DNA of 64,000 nt from Desulfobulbaceae bacterium (GTDB lineage Bacteria; Desulfobacterota; Desulfobulbia; Desulfobulbales; Desulfobulbaceae), in assembly GCA_003508005.1 (NCBI GenBank), contig DNUE01000075.1, positions 20,567 through 84,566 on the forward strand, read 5' to 3'. Below, in pieces: positions 17,561-26,404 of the stretch. The notes below the pieces were generated by a model. The model ran no database searches. It saw only the letters and a list, made by a program, of their open reading frames with translations, and had not been told where the DNA came from. The first letter of the stretch is position 1; every line of letters begins with the position of its first letter. The position numbers were made by a program, and so were the translations under genes.

Positions 17561-19282
17561 ATGAACGAAACCTTTGATCTGTGGAAACTCCTGGCCGGCC
17601 TCGGCATCTTTCTCTTCGGTATGCACCAACTGGAGGACGCGGTCAAGGCGCTGTCGGGAAAGGCCTTCCGCAAGGTCATCTCCCACTACACCAACGGCCG
17701 GCTGCGCTCCATCGGCAGCGGCTTCCTGGTCACTTCGATCCTGCAAGTCAGCTCCGCCGTGTCGCTGATGGTGCTGGCCTTTGTCGGGGCAGGCATCATG
17801 AGCATGGAGAACGCCGTCGGGGTGATCATGGGTGCCAACGTCGGCACCACCGCCACCGCCTGGATCGTGGCCTTCCTCGGCTTCAAGCTGAACATCGAGA
17901 CCTTTGCCCTGCCCCTGATTGGCGTGGGCGGCATCCTGATGGTCCTCTTCGGGACTGCATCGCGGATCTTTCAGGCAAGCCGTTTGCTCATCGGCTTTGG
18001 TTTTCTCTTCCTCGGCCTTGACTACATGAAGGGCAGCGTTGAAATCCTTGCCGAGGGTTTCGACCTGAGCAGCATCCCCAACTACGGACCGTGGTTCTAT
18101 GTCCTGATCGGCGCCCTTTTTACCGGGCTCATGCAATCGAGTTCCGCGAGCATTGCCCTGGTCCTGACGGCCCTGCACGGCGGCTTGATCACCTTTGCCA
18201 TTGGCGCGGCCATGATCATCGGCGCCAATATCGGCACCACTTTTACTGTTCTGCTCGGCGCCGTCGGCGGTATTCCGTCAAAAAAGCGGGTGGCGCTGAG
18301 CCATCTGATCTTTAACATGGTGACCGCGGTGGTGGCCCTGCTCGGTATCCGAGGCCTGATCGCCCTGGTCGAGATGTTCTTTGATATCCAGGCCAACAGC
18401 GTCATGGCCCTGGCCCTGTTCCATACCCTGTTCAATCTCCTCGGCGTTCTTCTGTTCCTGCCCTTTATCGGGCCGCTGGCCCGTTTGCTGGTCAGGATCT
18501 TCCCTGACCGCAAGGCCATTCTCACGGTCTTTATCGATAAGACTCCTGCCGAGGTGGTGGACGCGGCCATCGCCGCCCTGAAAAAGGAAATCAACCACAT
18601 GCTCGAAGAATGCCAGCTCTACAATCTGCGCGCACTGAGCATCGATGAAAAGCTGGTTTTTGATCACGACCTGCCCTTTGAAAAGAACCTGAAGAAAAAA
18701 TTCACCCTTGAAGACCTCTACGAGAACATCAAGCTGCTCCACTCCGAAATCTTTGCCTTCTACTCCAGGCTCCACACCCAGAAATTGGACGAAAGCGAGA
18801 CCAAGGAACTGGAACGGCTGGTCTTTGCCTCCAGGAACATCATGAACTCCATCAAGAATTTCAAGGGGATCCGTTACGATTTTGATGAGTTTGACTGCTC
18901 CGAAAATGCATACATGAACACCCAGTACAAGCTGTTTCGGCGGAGGCTGGTGGAGAGCTATCACAACATGAACCGCATCCTGGGACTGGAAACCAAGGAG
19001 GAACAATACCGGGAACTCCTCAAGGCCTTTGTCCATATCGAGGAAACAGACAAGAAATTCATCCGGGAGACCATGGATGCAGTCTCCGCAAGCAGGATTC
19101 ATGACATGGAGATCGCCTCCCTGCTCCTGGTCAACCGCCTGTTTACCCAGGCCTGCCGCCTGCAGGTCTTCGGGATGAAGGACCTGCTGCTGAGCCACGA
19201 GCAGATCAATGATTTTGACCGGGCCATGGACGTAAAGGATATCATGGACGAAGAAAAGGCAAAGGCGATGGAGAAAAAATAA
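17561..19282 (+). CDS. Na/Pi cotransporter family protein with C-terminal PhoU-like domain
   Basis: This 573-residue inner-membrane protein has two Na/Pi-cotransporter repeats. Each contains the family's QS(S)S element, seen as LQVSSAVSLMVLAFVGAG near residue 65 and MQSSSASIALVLTALHGG near 190. Both are followed by GxNxGTT signatures (GANVGTTATAWIVAF, GANIGTTFTVLLGAV). After residue 330 the rest is soluble and helical like PhoU. These transporters take up phosphate or serve regulatory efflux roles. The ATG at 17561 is used; an upstream TTG two codons earlier is possible. The DUF3786 gene follows after four bases. Confidence 0.9.
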   Translation: MNETFDLWKLLAGLGIFLFGMHQLEDAVKALSGKAFRKVISHYTNGRLRSIGSGFLVTSILQVSSAVSLMVLAFVGAGIMSMENAVGVIMGANVGTTATAWIVAFLGFKLNIETFALPLIGVGGILMVLFGTASRIFQASRLLIGFGFLFLGLDYMKGSVEILAEGFDLSSIPNYGPWFYVLIGALFTGLMQSSSASIALVLTALHGGLITFAIGAAMIIGANIGTTFTVLLGAVGGIPSKKRVALSHLIFNMVTAVVALLGIRGLIALVEMFFDIQANSVMALALFHTLFNLLGVLLFLPFIGPLARLLVRIFPDRKAILTVFIDKTPAEVVDAAIAALKKEINHMLEECQLYNLRALSIDEKLVFDHDLPFEKNLKKKFTLEDLYENIKLLHSEIFAFYSRLHTQKLDESETKELERLVFASRNIMNSIKNFKGIRYDFDEFDCSENAYMNTQYKLFRRRLVESYHNMNRILGLETKEEQYRELLKAFVHIEETDKKFIRETMDAVSASRIHDMEIASLLLVNRLFTQACRLQVFGMKDLLLSHEQINDFDRAMDVKDIMDEEKAKAMEKK

Positions 19283-19286
19283 ACCC

Positions 19287-20087
19287 ATGCCCCCGACAAA
19301 AAACCCCCTGCAGATCTACAAGCACCTGCCGCGGACGAACTGCGGGGAATGCTACCTGCCGAGTTGCCTCGCTTTTGCCGCGGCGGTAACCAGCGGCGCG
19401 AAGAATCCGGCAGAATGCCCGTACCTGCGGGCGGATGCCGCCCGCGACCTTACGGACAACATCATCAAACGCGAACCCTACGAGATCCAGCGCGAGGAAC
19501 ATCTGATCAGGCTGCAGCAGGCGATTGCCAGCCGGGATTTGCCGGCGGCCGCGGCCAGGTTGGGGGCACGCCTTGCCGGAGAGAAGGTCGTGGTAACCTG
19601 TCTCGGCAAGGATTTTTTTGTTGACCGCCAGGGCAAGGTCACCTCGGAATGCCATACCCACTGCGGGCTCACCATCCCTCTGCTCAGTTATCTTCTGAAC
19701 AGCAATGGCGATGTGCTCACCGGCAGGTGGGTACCATTCAGGGAACTGCGAGGCGGCCAGCCGATGAGCGGGCTTTTCGAGCAGCGGGGCGAAAAGCGGC
19801 TGCAGCGGCTGGCCGACCGCCACCCTGAGCTGTTCGACGACCTGGTCGCCATCTTCGGCGGCATGGAGCAGAAAAACACTTTTGCAGCGGATACCGCCGT
19901 GATCCTCATGCCCCTGCCCAGACTGCCGGTTCTGATCTGCTACTGGCGGCTCGAGGAGGACCTGGACTCAAAACTGAACATTTTTTTTGACATCACTGCG
20001 GACCGGCACCTCGGTATCGAATTGATCTTCGAGCTGACCGTCGGCATGGTCATGATGTTCGAGAAAATCGCCATCAAACATACCTGA
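19287..20087 (+). CDS. DUF3786 protein with N-terminal 4Fe-4S motif
   Basis: The 266-residue protein begins with NPLQIYKHLPRTNCGECYLP, continuing SCLAFAAAV and a fourth cysteine at AECPYL. This is the CxxCx4C...C motif found at the start of the corrinoid/iron-sulfur protein AcsC and of DUF3786 proteins in anaerobes. The remainder (HTHCGLTIPLLSYLLNSNG, PVLICYWRLEEDLDSKLNIF) matches DUF3786. Its function is unknown; a redox or cofactor role is likely. It is only four bases after the Na/Pi gene, suggesting co-transcription. Confidence 0.85.
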   Translation: MPPTKNPLQIYKHLPRTNCGECYLPSCLAFAAAVTSGAKNPAECPYLRADAARDLTDNIIKREPYEIQREEHLIRLQQAIASRDLPAAAARLGARLAGEKVVVTCLGKDFFVDRQGKVTSECHTHCGLTIPLLSYLLNSNGDVLTGRWVPFRELRGGQPMSGLFEQRGEKRLQRLADRHPELFDDLVAIFGGMEQKNTFAADTAVILMPLPRLPVLICYWRLEEDLDSKLNIFFDITADRHLGIELIFELTVGMVMMFEKIAIKHT

Positions 20088-20120
20088 CTGTTGACCGGGA
20101 CCGCTTCGAAAGTTTGGCAT

Positions 20121-20150
20121 TTGACTTCCTTCCCGCAAAAAATATATACT
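20121..20150 (+). promoter_or_regulatory. Sigma70 promoter of the riboswitch-controlled gene
   Basis: TTGACT at 20121-20126, an 18-base spacer and TATACT at 20145-20150 form a near-consensus promoter. Initiation near 20157 places the full aptamer at the 5' end of the transcript. Confidence 0.75.
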
Positions 20151-20179
20151 TTATACAGTGGGGAAATATTATCCCTGAA

Positions 20180-20256
20180 AAAAGATAAAGCCACACCTGT
20201 CGCGAGGCAGGGACGGAAAACCGCGGGTCTGATCCAGACAGCCGGGTTGCCTGAAC
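20180..20256 (+). ncRNA. GEMM-I class cyclic dinucleotide (c-di-GMP-I type) riboswitch aptamer
   Basis: The aptamer shows a GNRA-capped P2 hairpin (CCTGTC-GCGA-GGCAGG, 20196-20211), then GGACGGAAAACCGCGGGTCT. The second helix (GTCT/AGAC) follows, then the 3' strand AGCCGGGTTGCC typical of GEMM-I in deltaproteobacteria. Several conserved spots deviate: CACACC instead of CAAACC, and GACGGAAAACC instead of GACGCAAAGCC. The class assignment is firm by layout, but the ligand (c-di-GMP or 3',3'-cGAMP) is open. It lies between a strong promoter and a terminator that re-uses its 3' strand, upstream of a secreted-protein gene. Confidence 0.8.
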
Positions 20257-20281
20257 CAGAAGGGTGATCCGGCTTTTCTTT
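20241..20281 (+). terminator. Riboswitch expression-platform terminator
   Basis: GCCGGGTT (20241-20248) can pair with GATCCGGC (20266-20273), followed by TTTTCTTT. The left arm is also the 3' strand of the aptamer, so folding of the ligand-bound aptamer and of this terminator exclude each other. That predicts an ON switch: ligand present, read-through. Confidence 0.7.
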
Positions 20282-20338
20282 AGCCAGGCACGTGAGGGGC
20301 GGACGGAGAAAAGAGAAGACGAGCAGAAAGGAGTGGAT

Positions 20339-21856
20339 ATGATCAGGTTGAGTTCGACCTCTGTCGTTGTCTGGCTGCTTCTTGCCATCCTGGCCGCATG
20401 CACCTGTTTCATCCCGGCAGCCGGCCATGCCCGGTCCACCATGGAAATTCTCGACATGGACCTGCAGGTTTCCCCGAACCCCATTCCCTGCGGCGGCTCT
20501 GCCACCGCCACCGTCACCATCCAGACCTATCCGGGAGGGTCCCTGCCTGAGGGGGTAACCACCAAGATAACCCTGTGGGATTACGACACCGGCCTGAACG
20601 GTGGCGACGACGCCCTTGACCATGAACCGGTAGTATTGACCACCAGCATGGGCAAGGTCACCGCCACCCTCACCCTGCACTGCGAGATCAAGGATGCGGG
20701 TTGCGATCTCTACGGGCCAGCCGGCAACAGCGGAGAAAGCGGCACGGATGTGTTCGTAACGGTTCTCGGCTCCCCGGTGAAAAGCCCCCGTGTCTATGTC
20801 CAGTGCAAGCAGATGGAAGTCGATGCGGCCCTGGACCTGGACGGCACGGACAGCATCAGCGCCGGCGGGGACGCCACGGTGACCTTGTCGGCGGTCCAGC
20901 CCATTCCCGGGCTCGACCATGCCACCTGGAAGATCGAATATGACCCGTCCAACCTGTCCGTAGCCCGGGTCAGCTACCTGAACCCGCAGTTAGCGCCCTA
21001 CCTCACGCACACGGTGCACGCCGACCATATTCTCTTCACCCTGCGCCATCTGCCGGTGCCCCTGAATGTCTCCGGTCCCATGGTCGGGGTCGTCTTTACC
21101 GGCAAATCTTCCCCGGCGGTCCGCTGGGATACGACGGATATCCGGGTCTCGAACGATTCGGTGTTTTACAACAGCCTCGGCGGCGTCCTTGCTGTCTGCG
21201 ACGGCGGCGCCCACGCCATCTTCATCGCACCCCAGGACAGCACCGTGCCTGTTGTCGATCCCGTCAAGATCCTGTTCTCCCGCAACCGGATCGTCGGATC
21301 GCCCGGAGCGGTAAGTGACGACATGGGGCCGCTGCCCAACTACCTGACCGTGGCCCTCCTGGACGAAGACCATAAACTCGTCTCCCAGGAGTTTGCCGCC
21401 ACCGACGGCAGCTTCACCCTGGACAAGTTCTTCGAACTGGCCATGGGCAAGGCATCGACGCTCAAGGTGTATAACGGTGTGGGCCTGGCCACCTCCTTCT
21501 CCTTCATGCCCACGGTCACACCGTCAGGGGCTCTGGCCATCCTGCTCCTCGGCAACCGGCCGCCCATGGCCAACATTATCACGATTATTCACCTCTATCC
21601 AGATCCGTCGTTTCCCCTCCAGGTCCAACTCCACGCCAATGCCATGGACCCGGACAACGACCCGGTCAGCCTGCGCATCAACTGGGGCGACGGGAAATTC
21701 ACCGAGTACGGCCCCCTGCAGCCCAGCGGCTTTCTCTTTTTGGAAGAACATGAATACCTGGCGCCCGGTACCTACCAGCTGAAGGCGCGGGCAAGGGACA
21801 GTAAGGGCCGCGAGGGCGCGTGGACCGCTGCGCAGGAGGTGGTCATCCCCTTTTAA
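20339..21856 (+). CDS. Secreted protein with cohesin-like and PKD-like domains, riboswitch-controlled
   Basis: The 505-residue product begins with an export signal. VVVWLLLAILAAC fits a hydrophobic core, and either signal peptidase I after AGHA or a lipobox LAAC is possible. Residues about 185-310 resemble a cohesin-type beta sandwich (SISAGGDATVTLSAVQPIPG, ATWKIEYDPSNLSV, PMVGVVFTGK). The last 100 residues look like a PKD or fibronectin-like domain (DPDNDPVSLRINWGDG, APGTYQLKARARDSKGREG). This points to a cell-surface or extracellular adhesion role. The ATG at 20339 follows AAAGGAGTGG. Control by a cyclic-dinucleotide riboswitch fits a biofilm or surface-attachment function, which remains an inference. 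Confidence 0.8.
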   Translation: MIRLSSTSVVVWLLLAILAACTCFIPAAGHARSTMEILDMDLQVSPNPIPCGGSATATVTIQTYPGGSLPEGVTTKITLWDYDTGLNGGDDALDHEPVVLTTSMGKVTATLTLHCEIKDAGCDLYGPAGNSGESGTDVFVTVLGSPVKSPRVYVQCKQMEVDAALDLDGTDSISAGGDATVTLSAVQPIPGLDHATWKIEYDPSNLSVARVSYLNPQLAPYLTHTVHADHILFTLRHLPVPLNVSGPMVGVVFTGKSSPAVRWDTTDIRVSNDSVFYNSLGGVLAVCDGGAHAIFIAPQDSTVPVVDPVKILFSRNRIVGSPGAVSDDMGPLPNYLTVALLDEDHKLVSQEFAATDGSFTLDKFFELAMGKASTLKVYNGVGLATSFSFMPTVTPSGALAILLLGNRPPMANIITIIHLYPDPSFPLQVQLHANAMDPDNDPVSLRINWGDGKFTEYGPLQPSGFLFLEEHEYLAPGTYQLKARARDSKGREGAWTAAQEVVIPF

Positions 21857-22049
21857 CCGCCAGCAACCGTGCCCACTGCCCCATCCTGTTTGGTTGCGAG
21901 TTGGCGGCAAACATTCGGGAAAAGACGGCCGACAGCAATGGCTTCATTCTGGAACTGTTTGGCAGCAAAGGGGCGCCGCTGGCGGTCAGGGTCCTTTTCA
22001 CCTGGTTGGTGGCGGACTTTGCCTTTGGCTCGGTGATGATGGGGCGGTG

Positions 22050-22088
22050 GGAGAAAAAAGAAGCGGAGACAGCCTGAGCCGTCTCCGC
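22050..22088 (-). terminator. Intrinsic terminator of the YkgJ-type gene
   Basis: On the minus strand an 8 bp stem (GCGGAGAC at 22081-22088 equivalent, GTCTCCGC at 22063-22070 equivalent) closes a 10-base loop and is followed by TTCTTTTTTCTC. It lies about 75 bases past the stop of the gene at 22163. The surrounding 306-base gap (21857-22162) shows nothing else that I can support. Confidence 0.7.
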
Positions 22089-22162
22089 CAGAAAACAGAT
22101 CTGCAGTTCGAGTCTTGCGCCCGCTTCTAGAGAACTGATATCATCTTGATTTAAGCAGCACC

Positions 22163-23098
22163 TTACTTCTTTTCAGCCTGCATCCGGTTGCGCTCGGCCT
22201 TCAGCTCCAGGTACTCCTCCTCCGCCTTTCTGACCGCATCGTCCTGGCGCTCCTTGATCTCCTTGATCTTGGCCTCCAGCTTTTCCTTCCTGATCTGCAT
22301 CCCCTGGGCTCCGAACAGAGTGTTGGCCAGATAGCGGAAAGAAAAGTGCATAAGGGCCTCGTCGTCCTCGCGGATCGCTGCCAAGGTCTGCTCATCCATC
22401 TCGTAGGTGTCGAGAAAAGAGGAGTTGAAAATAAAGTTGCGGAACGAATCCAGGTCAGTCGAGGCCATGAAAAACATCCGCTTGGCCGCCTCGCTCAAAC
22501 TGGCCTGGTGGCCGAAGGACTTTCGGCGCATGATGAGGCGCAGCCACTCCTTGTTCATTTCGTCCCGGATATCCACCCCCTGATCGGCGCGCCACTCGCG
22601 GATGGTCCACTCCTTGTCTTCCTCAAACCCCTTGCAGTGGGGCTCCTTGACGATGAAGAAAAACTTCTCCTCCCCGGCGTTTTCAATGCCGCCTTCATGG
22701 AAATCGGCCATGCCCACGGGGTAATAGCGGCAGGCGGAAGGCCGATCGGAATAGACCGTGCATCCTTGCGGGGTGACAAAGGGGCAGCCCTTGGTGTCCT
22801 CCCGCAGTTTGATCTGCACGCCCGGCATGTCGGTTTTTTCCAGGTAGGTGGGCTCGGTGTACTCCGTGATGAACTCATGGGCCGGTATCCCGAGCCGCCT
22901 GCGCAGGATCAGGATATCGTAGGGGGTCAGGATGATCTTGATGGAATGGCAGCAGGCGGTGAAACAGCGGACCCCCGGATGACACCTGAACTTGAGGCGG
23001 CTGTCCAGGGTCAGTTTTTTGGGGAGAATATTCGAGGGGTTCTTGTCCGTGCTTGCGACGAACTCCTGCTCCTTTTCGCTCAATTTTTCCTTGATCAT
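22163..23098 (-). CDS. YkgJ-family cysteine cluster protein
   Basis: The 311-residue protein has the CxxCxxxCC-type cluster of the YkgJ (CxxCxxCC, UPF0153) family: CHPGVRCFTACCHS near residue 40. The partner cysteines occur at GCPFVTPQGCTVYSDRPSAC near 105, then RYYPVG. These cysteines probably bind zinc or an Fe-S cluster; no enzymatic role is established. The C-terminal 60 residues are a highly charged coiled coil (EKLEAKIKEIKERQDDAVRK). A consensus -35 lies upstream and a clear terminator follows, so it is a single-gene unit. Confidence 0.88.
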   Translation of the reverse strand: MIKEKLSEKEQEFVASTDKNPSNILPKKLTLDSRLKFRCHPGVRCFTACCHSIKIILTPYDILILRRRLGIPAHEFITEYTEPTYLEKTDMPGVQIKLREDTKGCPFVTPQGCTVYSDRPSACRYYPVGMADFHEGGIENAGEEKFFFIVKEPHCKGFEEDKEWTIREWRADQGVDIRDEMNKEWLRLIMRRKSFGHQASLSEAAKRMFFMASTDLDSFRNFIFNSSFLDTYEMDEQTLAAIREDDEALMHFSFRYLANTLFGAQGMQIRKEKLEAKIKEIKERQDDAVRKAEEEYLELKAERNRMQAEKK

Positions 23099-23227
23099 GC
23101 TCTATCCTCGTCCTGTTCAGGTTGCATTCTATGAAGGCCCACCGGGCTGCAGCCGTCGAAAGCCGGCGCGGCGGATATTCACGGTTTGTTGCGGCCGGCC
23201 ATTTAGGTAGGCGTGACAGACAAAAAT

Positions 23228-23257
23228 ATATATTATCATCAATCAGAGTTCTGTCAA
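23228..23257 (-). promoter_or_regulatory. Probable promoter of the YkgJ-type gene
   Basis: On the minus strand a perfect TTGACA (23252-23257) is followed 16-19 bases later by an AT stretch TAATATATAT that offers overlapping -10 boxes. The resulting leader would be roughly 125 bases. The rest of the 323-base gap between 23098 and 23422 shows no other feature. Confidence 0.5.
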
Positions 23258-23421
23258 ACCTAAACCTGCCGCCGCCGGCGAAGCCCTTGCCACTGCCAGG
23301 CATTGTCCCTTGCCATTTCGACAGAAAATAATTAATAGTATAACCGAAATGAAATCAGCCTGGCAGTCCATCGTAAACCAATCCCATCCGCGTCCATGTA
23401 TCAGCTATGGAGGTGAATTGG

Positions 23422-23644
23422 ATGCAGATACATGACGTACTCTCGGATGAAAAAGTTTTTTTGTAAATCCATTGATTTCAGCAAAGTGGCGACCCTCATT
23501 TACCACCTGCCTGATGGTCCGGCCCTGTCCGTCGAGATGGAAGGGTTGCAGGATATGATTGACATCGAGATGGAAATCGGCGATGTCTGCGATACTTCGG
23601 ATATCGACGGCGTGGTTCATTTTTTCCCCAAGGGCAACGCATGA
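23422..23644 (+). CDS. Small hypothetical protein with an apparent frameshift at a T7 run
   Basis: A strong GGAGGTGA ribosome site (23409-23416) points to the ATG at 23422, which yields MQIHDVLSDEKVFL and then stops. The longer open frame (70 codons, from an ATG at 23432) is offset by one base, and its own ATG is too far from the ribosome site. Skipping one T in the seven-T run at 23456-23462 joins the two into a single 73-residue acidic protein ending HFFPKGNA. Either the run has gained a T by mutation or sequencing error, slippage occurs there, or the gene starts at 23432. No family is recognised. Confidence 0.45.
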
Positions 23645-23817
23645 TGGTGTCGCAAAGGGTCAAAACGCTCACATCCACCACTGTGGGTATAACAGATTGC
23701 AAAGGCTGCCGGCGTCAGCAGCGCAGTTTCTGCGATGCTGACCATTCCTGAGCAGGTGTTCCCCGCACATCGCCCTTCCTTTCTCCCCGCACTTTTCCGC
23801 CTGTCCGGCGAAGGCGT

Positions 23818-24666
23818 ATGACCCGCCGAACAGGGACGCCCTCTGTTGCCGTTGACCTCGTCACGGACAACCATGTGCACACCAGTCTTTGCAATCATGC
23901 CAGCGGCACCATGGAGGAGTATGTCCTGGCTGCCCTGGAGCGAGGCCTGTCCGCCATCACCTTCCTGGAGCACCTGGAGGCGGAGATCCGCTATATTGAG
24001 CGCACCTGGCTTACCGATGCCGATTTCGCCAGCTATTTCAAAGAAGGAGAACGGCTGCGAAAAAAATACAGGGGCAGGCTCACCATCCGCCTGGGCGTGG
24101 AGGTGGGTTTCAATCCCCGGGCAGTGGAGGGCCTGCGCGCCGCACTGGCCCGTTACCCCTTCGAGCAGGTCGGGATATCCTATCATTTTTTCTTTGACGG
24201 CCAGCGCCACCTGAATATGGTCAGCCGCCGACCGGAGAACATCGCCGCCCTCACCGCCCTCGGCATTGATCGGATCCTCAGCAGCTATTTCAGCGGACTC
24301 CAGGAAGCGGTTCGAACCCTTGACGGACACATACTCTGCCACCTGGACGCAGGTCTGCGCCACTTGCCCGACCTTCACTTAACAGCCGGCCACCTGGCAC
24401 AGATCGACGAACTGCTTTCCCTGCTGCAGGGGAATAAAATGCTTCTCGAGATCAATACCTCGGGCTTTGCCCTGCGCGGCGAACCCTACCCCGCCCGGGC
24501 AATTCTCCGCCGCGCCCTTGCGCTCGGCATCCCGCTCGCCCTCGGCTCTGACGCCCACCAGCCCAGCCAGGTAGGCCGCTTCTTCGACAAATTGCCAGCT
24601 TATATCTCAGGTGCCGGACAGCCAGTCGACCCCCATGCGGCGGATGACGTTGGAGCCCCCGCATAG
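23818..24666 (+). CDS. PHP-domain phosphoesterase, histidinol-phosphatase-like
   Basis: The 282-residue protein shows the PHP metal-binding motifs in order: DNHVHTSLCNHA near residue 17, FLEHLE near 48, EVGFNP near 95, ISYHFFFDG near 120 and GSDAHQPSQVGRF near 243. These form a trinuclear metal site that hydrolyses phosphate esters. The arrangement matches the HisK-type histidinol-phosphatases, but other PHP enzymes are possible. No his genes are adjacent. The last 60 bases overlap the 3' end of the convergent CoADR-rhodanese gene, an unusually deep tail-to-tail overlap. Confidence 0.82.
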   Translation: MTRRTGTPSVAVDLVTDNHVHTSLCNHASGTMEEYVLAALERGLSAITFLEHLEAEIRYIERTWLTDADFASYFKEGERLRKKYRGRLTIRLGVEVGFNPRAVEGLRAALARYPFEQVGISYHFFFDGQRHLNMVSRRPENIAALTALGIDRILSSYFSGLQEAVRTLDGHILCHLDAGLRHLPDLHLTAGHLAQIDELLSLLQGNKMLLEINTSGFALRGEPYPARAILRRALALGIPLALGSDAHQPSQVGRFFDKLPAYISGAGQPVDPHAADDVGAPA

Positions 24667-26337
24667 CACCAGGCTGTTCTTCTTGCCTGCGGCATCGAGA
24701 ACCACCTGGACCTCAAAGGAACGGGTACCGGCGTCGCAGAGGATGATCATCGTCTTGTCGACGGGCACCTCTTGGTGGCGCTGCCGCACCTCGTTGTAGG
24801 GGATGGCCAGCCATCTCTCCCGGCCGAACCTCTGCACAGAGGCAGCTGCCTCCTGCGGATGCCTGATGTCCAGGACAACCCAGTCCGGCTCCCGGCCGAA
24901 GTCTTCCATCCAGGCCAAAAAGCGTCTCAGATCCACCTTGCGCAGGAGACCGGCGCAGATATTGTCCGCTACATAGGCGGCGGCGTTGATCGAGTCGATG
25001 GCCGCCGAGAAAGGCGGCGAATAGGCCATTTCCACGGTCATGAAATCCTCGATGGTCGCACCTTTGGCGATCAGCCCCGCCGCCGTGTCGATGCGGGCGG
25101 AGATGGAGTCGTTCATCATGCCGAAGCCCTGCAGGCCCAGGACCTTACGGGTATTGCGGTCAAAGACCATCTGATAGATGACAACGGCCTCGCCCGGGTA
25201 GAAATGTGCCCGGTCGGCCGGGGCGGTCAGGGAATAGTCGGCGGCAAAACCCTCGGCCAGAGCGGTTTCGTAGCTGATGCCGGTGGAACCTATGCAGCGG
25301 TCAAAGGCCTTCATGATATAGCTGCCCACCACCCCGGGAAAATACGACGCCCTGCCGGCCATGTTGTCGGCGGCAATGCGGCCCTCGCGATTGGCCAGCG
25401 AACCGAAGGGAGCAAAGGCATCCTTGCCGGTGACCAGGTGGGTTGTGGCGATACAGTCGCCGGCGGCATAGATGTCCGGGTCCGTGGTCTGCAGGCGGTG
25501 GTTGACCTTGATTCCGCCCCAGGGGGTGACGTGCAGTCCAGCCTCCCGGGCCAGTTCACTCCGCGGCCGAACGCCGACAGCCATGATGACCAGATCGGCC
25601 GCCAGGGTCCGCTTGCCGGTTCGGACCCCGGTCACCCGCCCCTGGCCGTCGCCGAGGATTTCGGTGGCCGATTCGCCGGTGAAAACGCTGACGTTCTTTT
25701 CCTCCAGGTGCGTTTTCAGCATCGCCGAAAGGTGCCAGTCGATGATCCTGGGAAGCAACTGGGGCATGTATTCCACCAGGGAGGTCTCCACCCCCCAGAG
25801 ATCGGTGAATGCCTCGGCCATCTCGATACCGATGGCCCCGCCGCCTACCACTACCGCTTTTGCCACCTGGCCTTTGGCGATGCGTTCCTTAATGGCAATG
25901 GCCTTGTGCAGGTTGGCAACGGTGAACACCCCGTCCAGATCCATGCCGGGAATGGGCAGGTTGACCGACTGGGATCCGGTGGCCAGGAGGAGCTTGTCGT
26001 AGGGGATCTCGCTTTGCTCGCCTGAATCCAGATTTTCCACCCGGACGGTCCTGCCCTTGCGGTCGATGGCCAGGGCTTTGGTCTTGGACAGGACCCGCAC
26101 CCCCTTGGCTGCCGAGAAGAAGGCTTCATCGCGGAGCATGTGGTAACTGGTCGAACGGAGTTCCTTTTCGTCCGAGACGTCCCCGCAGACATAGTAGGGG
26201 ATGCCGCAGCCGCCATAGGAAATGAGGCTGTCCTGGTCGATCACGGTCACGTTCCAGGCGGGCTGCAGGCGCTTCAGGCGGCAGGCCGCCTTGGGTCCGG
26301 CGGCCACCCCTCCGATAATCACGATGTTCTTGTTCAT
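24607..26337 (-). CDS. FAD-dependent CoA-disulfide/persulfide reductase with C-terminal rhodanese domain
   Basis: This 576-residue flavoprotein opens with the FAD dinucleotide fold (IVIIGGVAAGPKAACRLKRL) and has the CoADR active-site loop SYGGCGIPYYVCG near residue 42. There is a second NAD(P)H fold (KAVVVGGGAIGIEMAEAF) near 150 and an FAD-contact motif (IYAAGDCIA) near 285. After about residue 460 a rhodanese domain follows, with its catalytic cysteine in IILCDAGTRSFEVQ. Such fusions (CoADR-RHD, NADH-dependent persulfide reductase) reduce CoA or glutathione persulfides and are frequent in sulfur-metabolising anaerobes. The start at 26337 aligns with the FAD fold; 13 extra upstream codons are open but unlikely. 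Confidence 0.92.
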   Translation of the reverse strand: MNKNIVIIGGVAAGPKAACRLKRLQPAWNVTVIDQDSLISYGGCGIPYYVCGDVSDEKELRSTSYHMLRDEAFFSAAKGVRVLSKTKALAIDRKGRTVRVENLDSGEQSEIPYDKLLLATGSQSVNLPIPGMDLDGVFTVANLHKAIAIKERIAKGQVAKAVVVGGGAIGIEMAEAFTDLWGVETSLVEYMPQLLPRIIDWHLSAMLKTHLEEKNVSVFTGESATEILGDGQGRVTGVRTGKRTLAADLVIMAVGVRPRSELAREAGLHVTPWGGIKVNHRLQTTDPDIYAAGDCIATTHLVTGKDAFAPFGSLANREGRIAADNMAGRASYFPGVVGSYIMKAFDRCIGSTGISYETALAEGFAADYSLTAPADRAHFYPGEAVVIYQMVFDRNTRKVLGLQGFGMMNDSISARIDTAAGLIAKGATIEDFMTVEMAYSPPFSAAIDSINAAAYVADNICAGLLRKVDLRRFLAWMEDFGREPDWVVLDIRHPQEAAASVQRFGRERWLAIPYNEVRQRHQEVPVDKTMIILCDAGTRSFEVQVVLDAAGKKNSLVLCGGSNVIRRMGVDWLSGT

Positions 26338-26404
26338 GGTCGTTCTCCTTGATGGTGTAAATATAATAAACAACAATATCTTTTTCGTTCGCCATCACCC
26401 CCGC

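Noticed and set aside
21820..22077. 85-codon plus-strand frame after the riboswitch-controlled gene
   Set aside because: No ribosome site, overlaps the end of the preceding gene and contains the U-tract side of the YkgJ terminator; most likely not coding.
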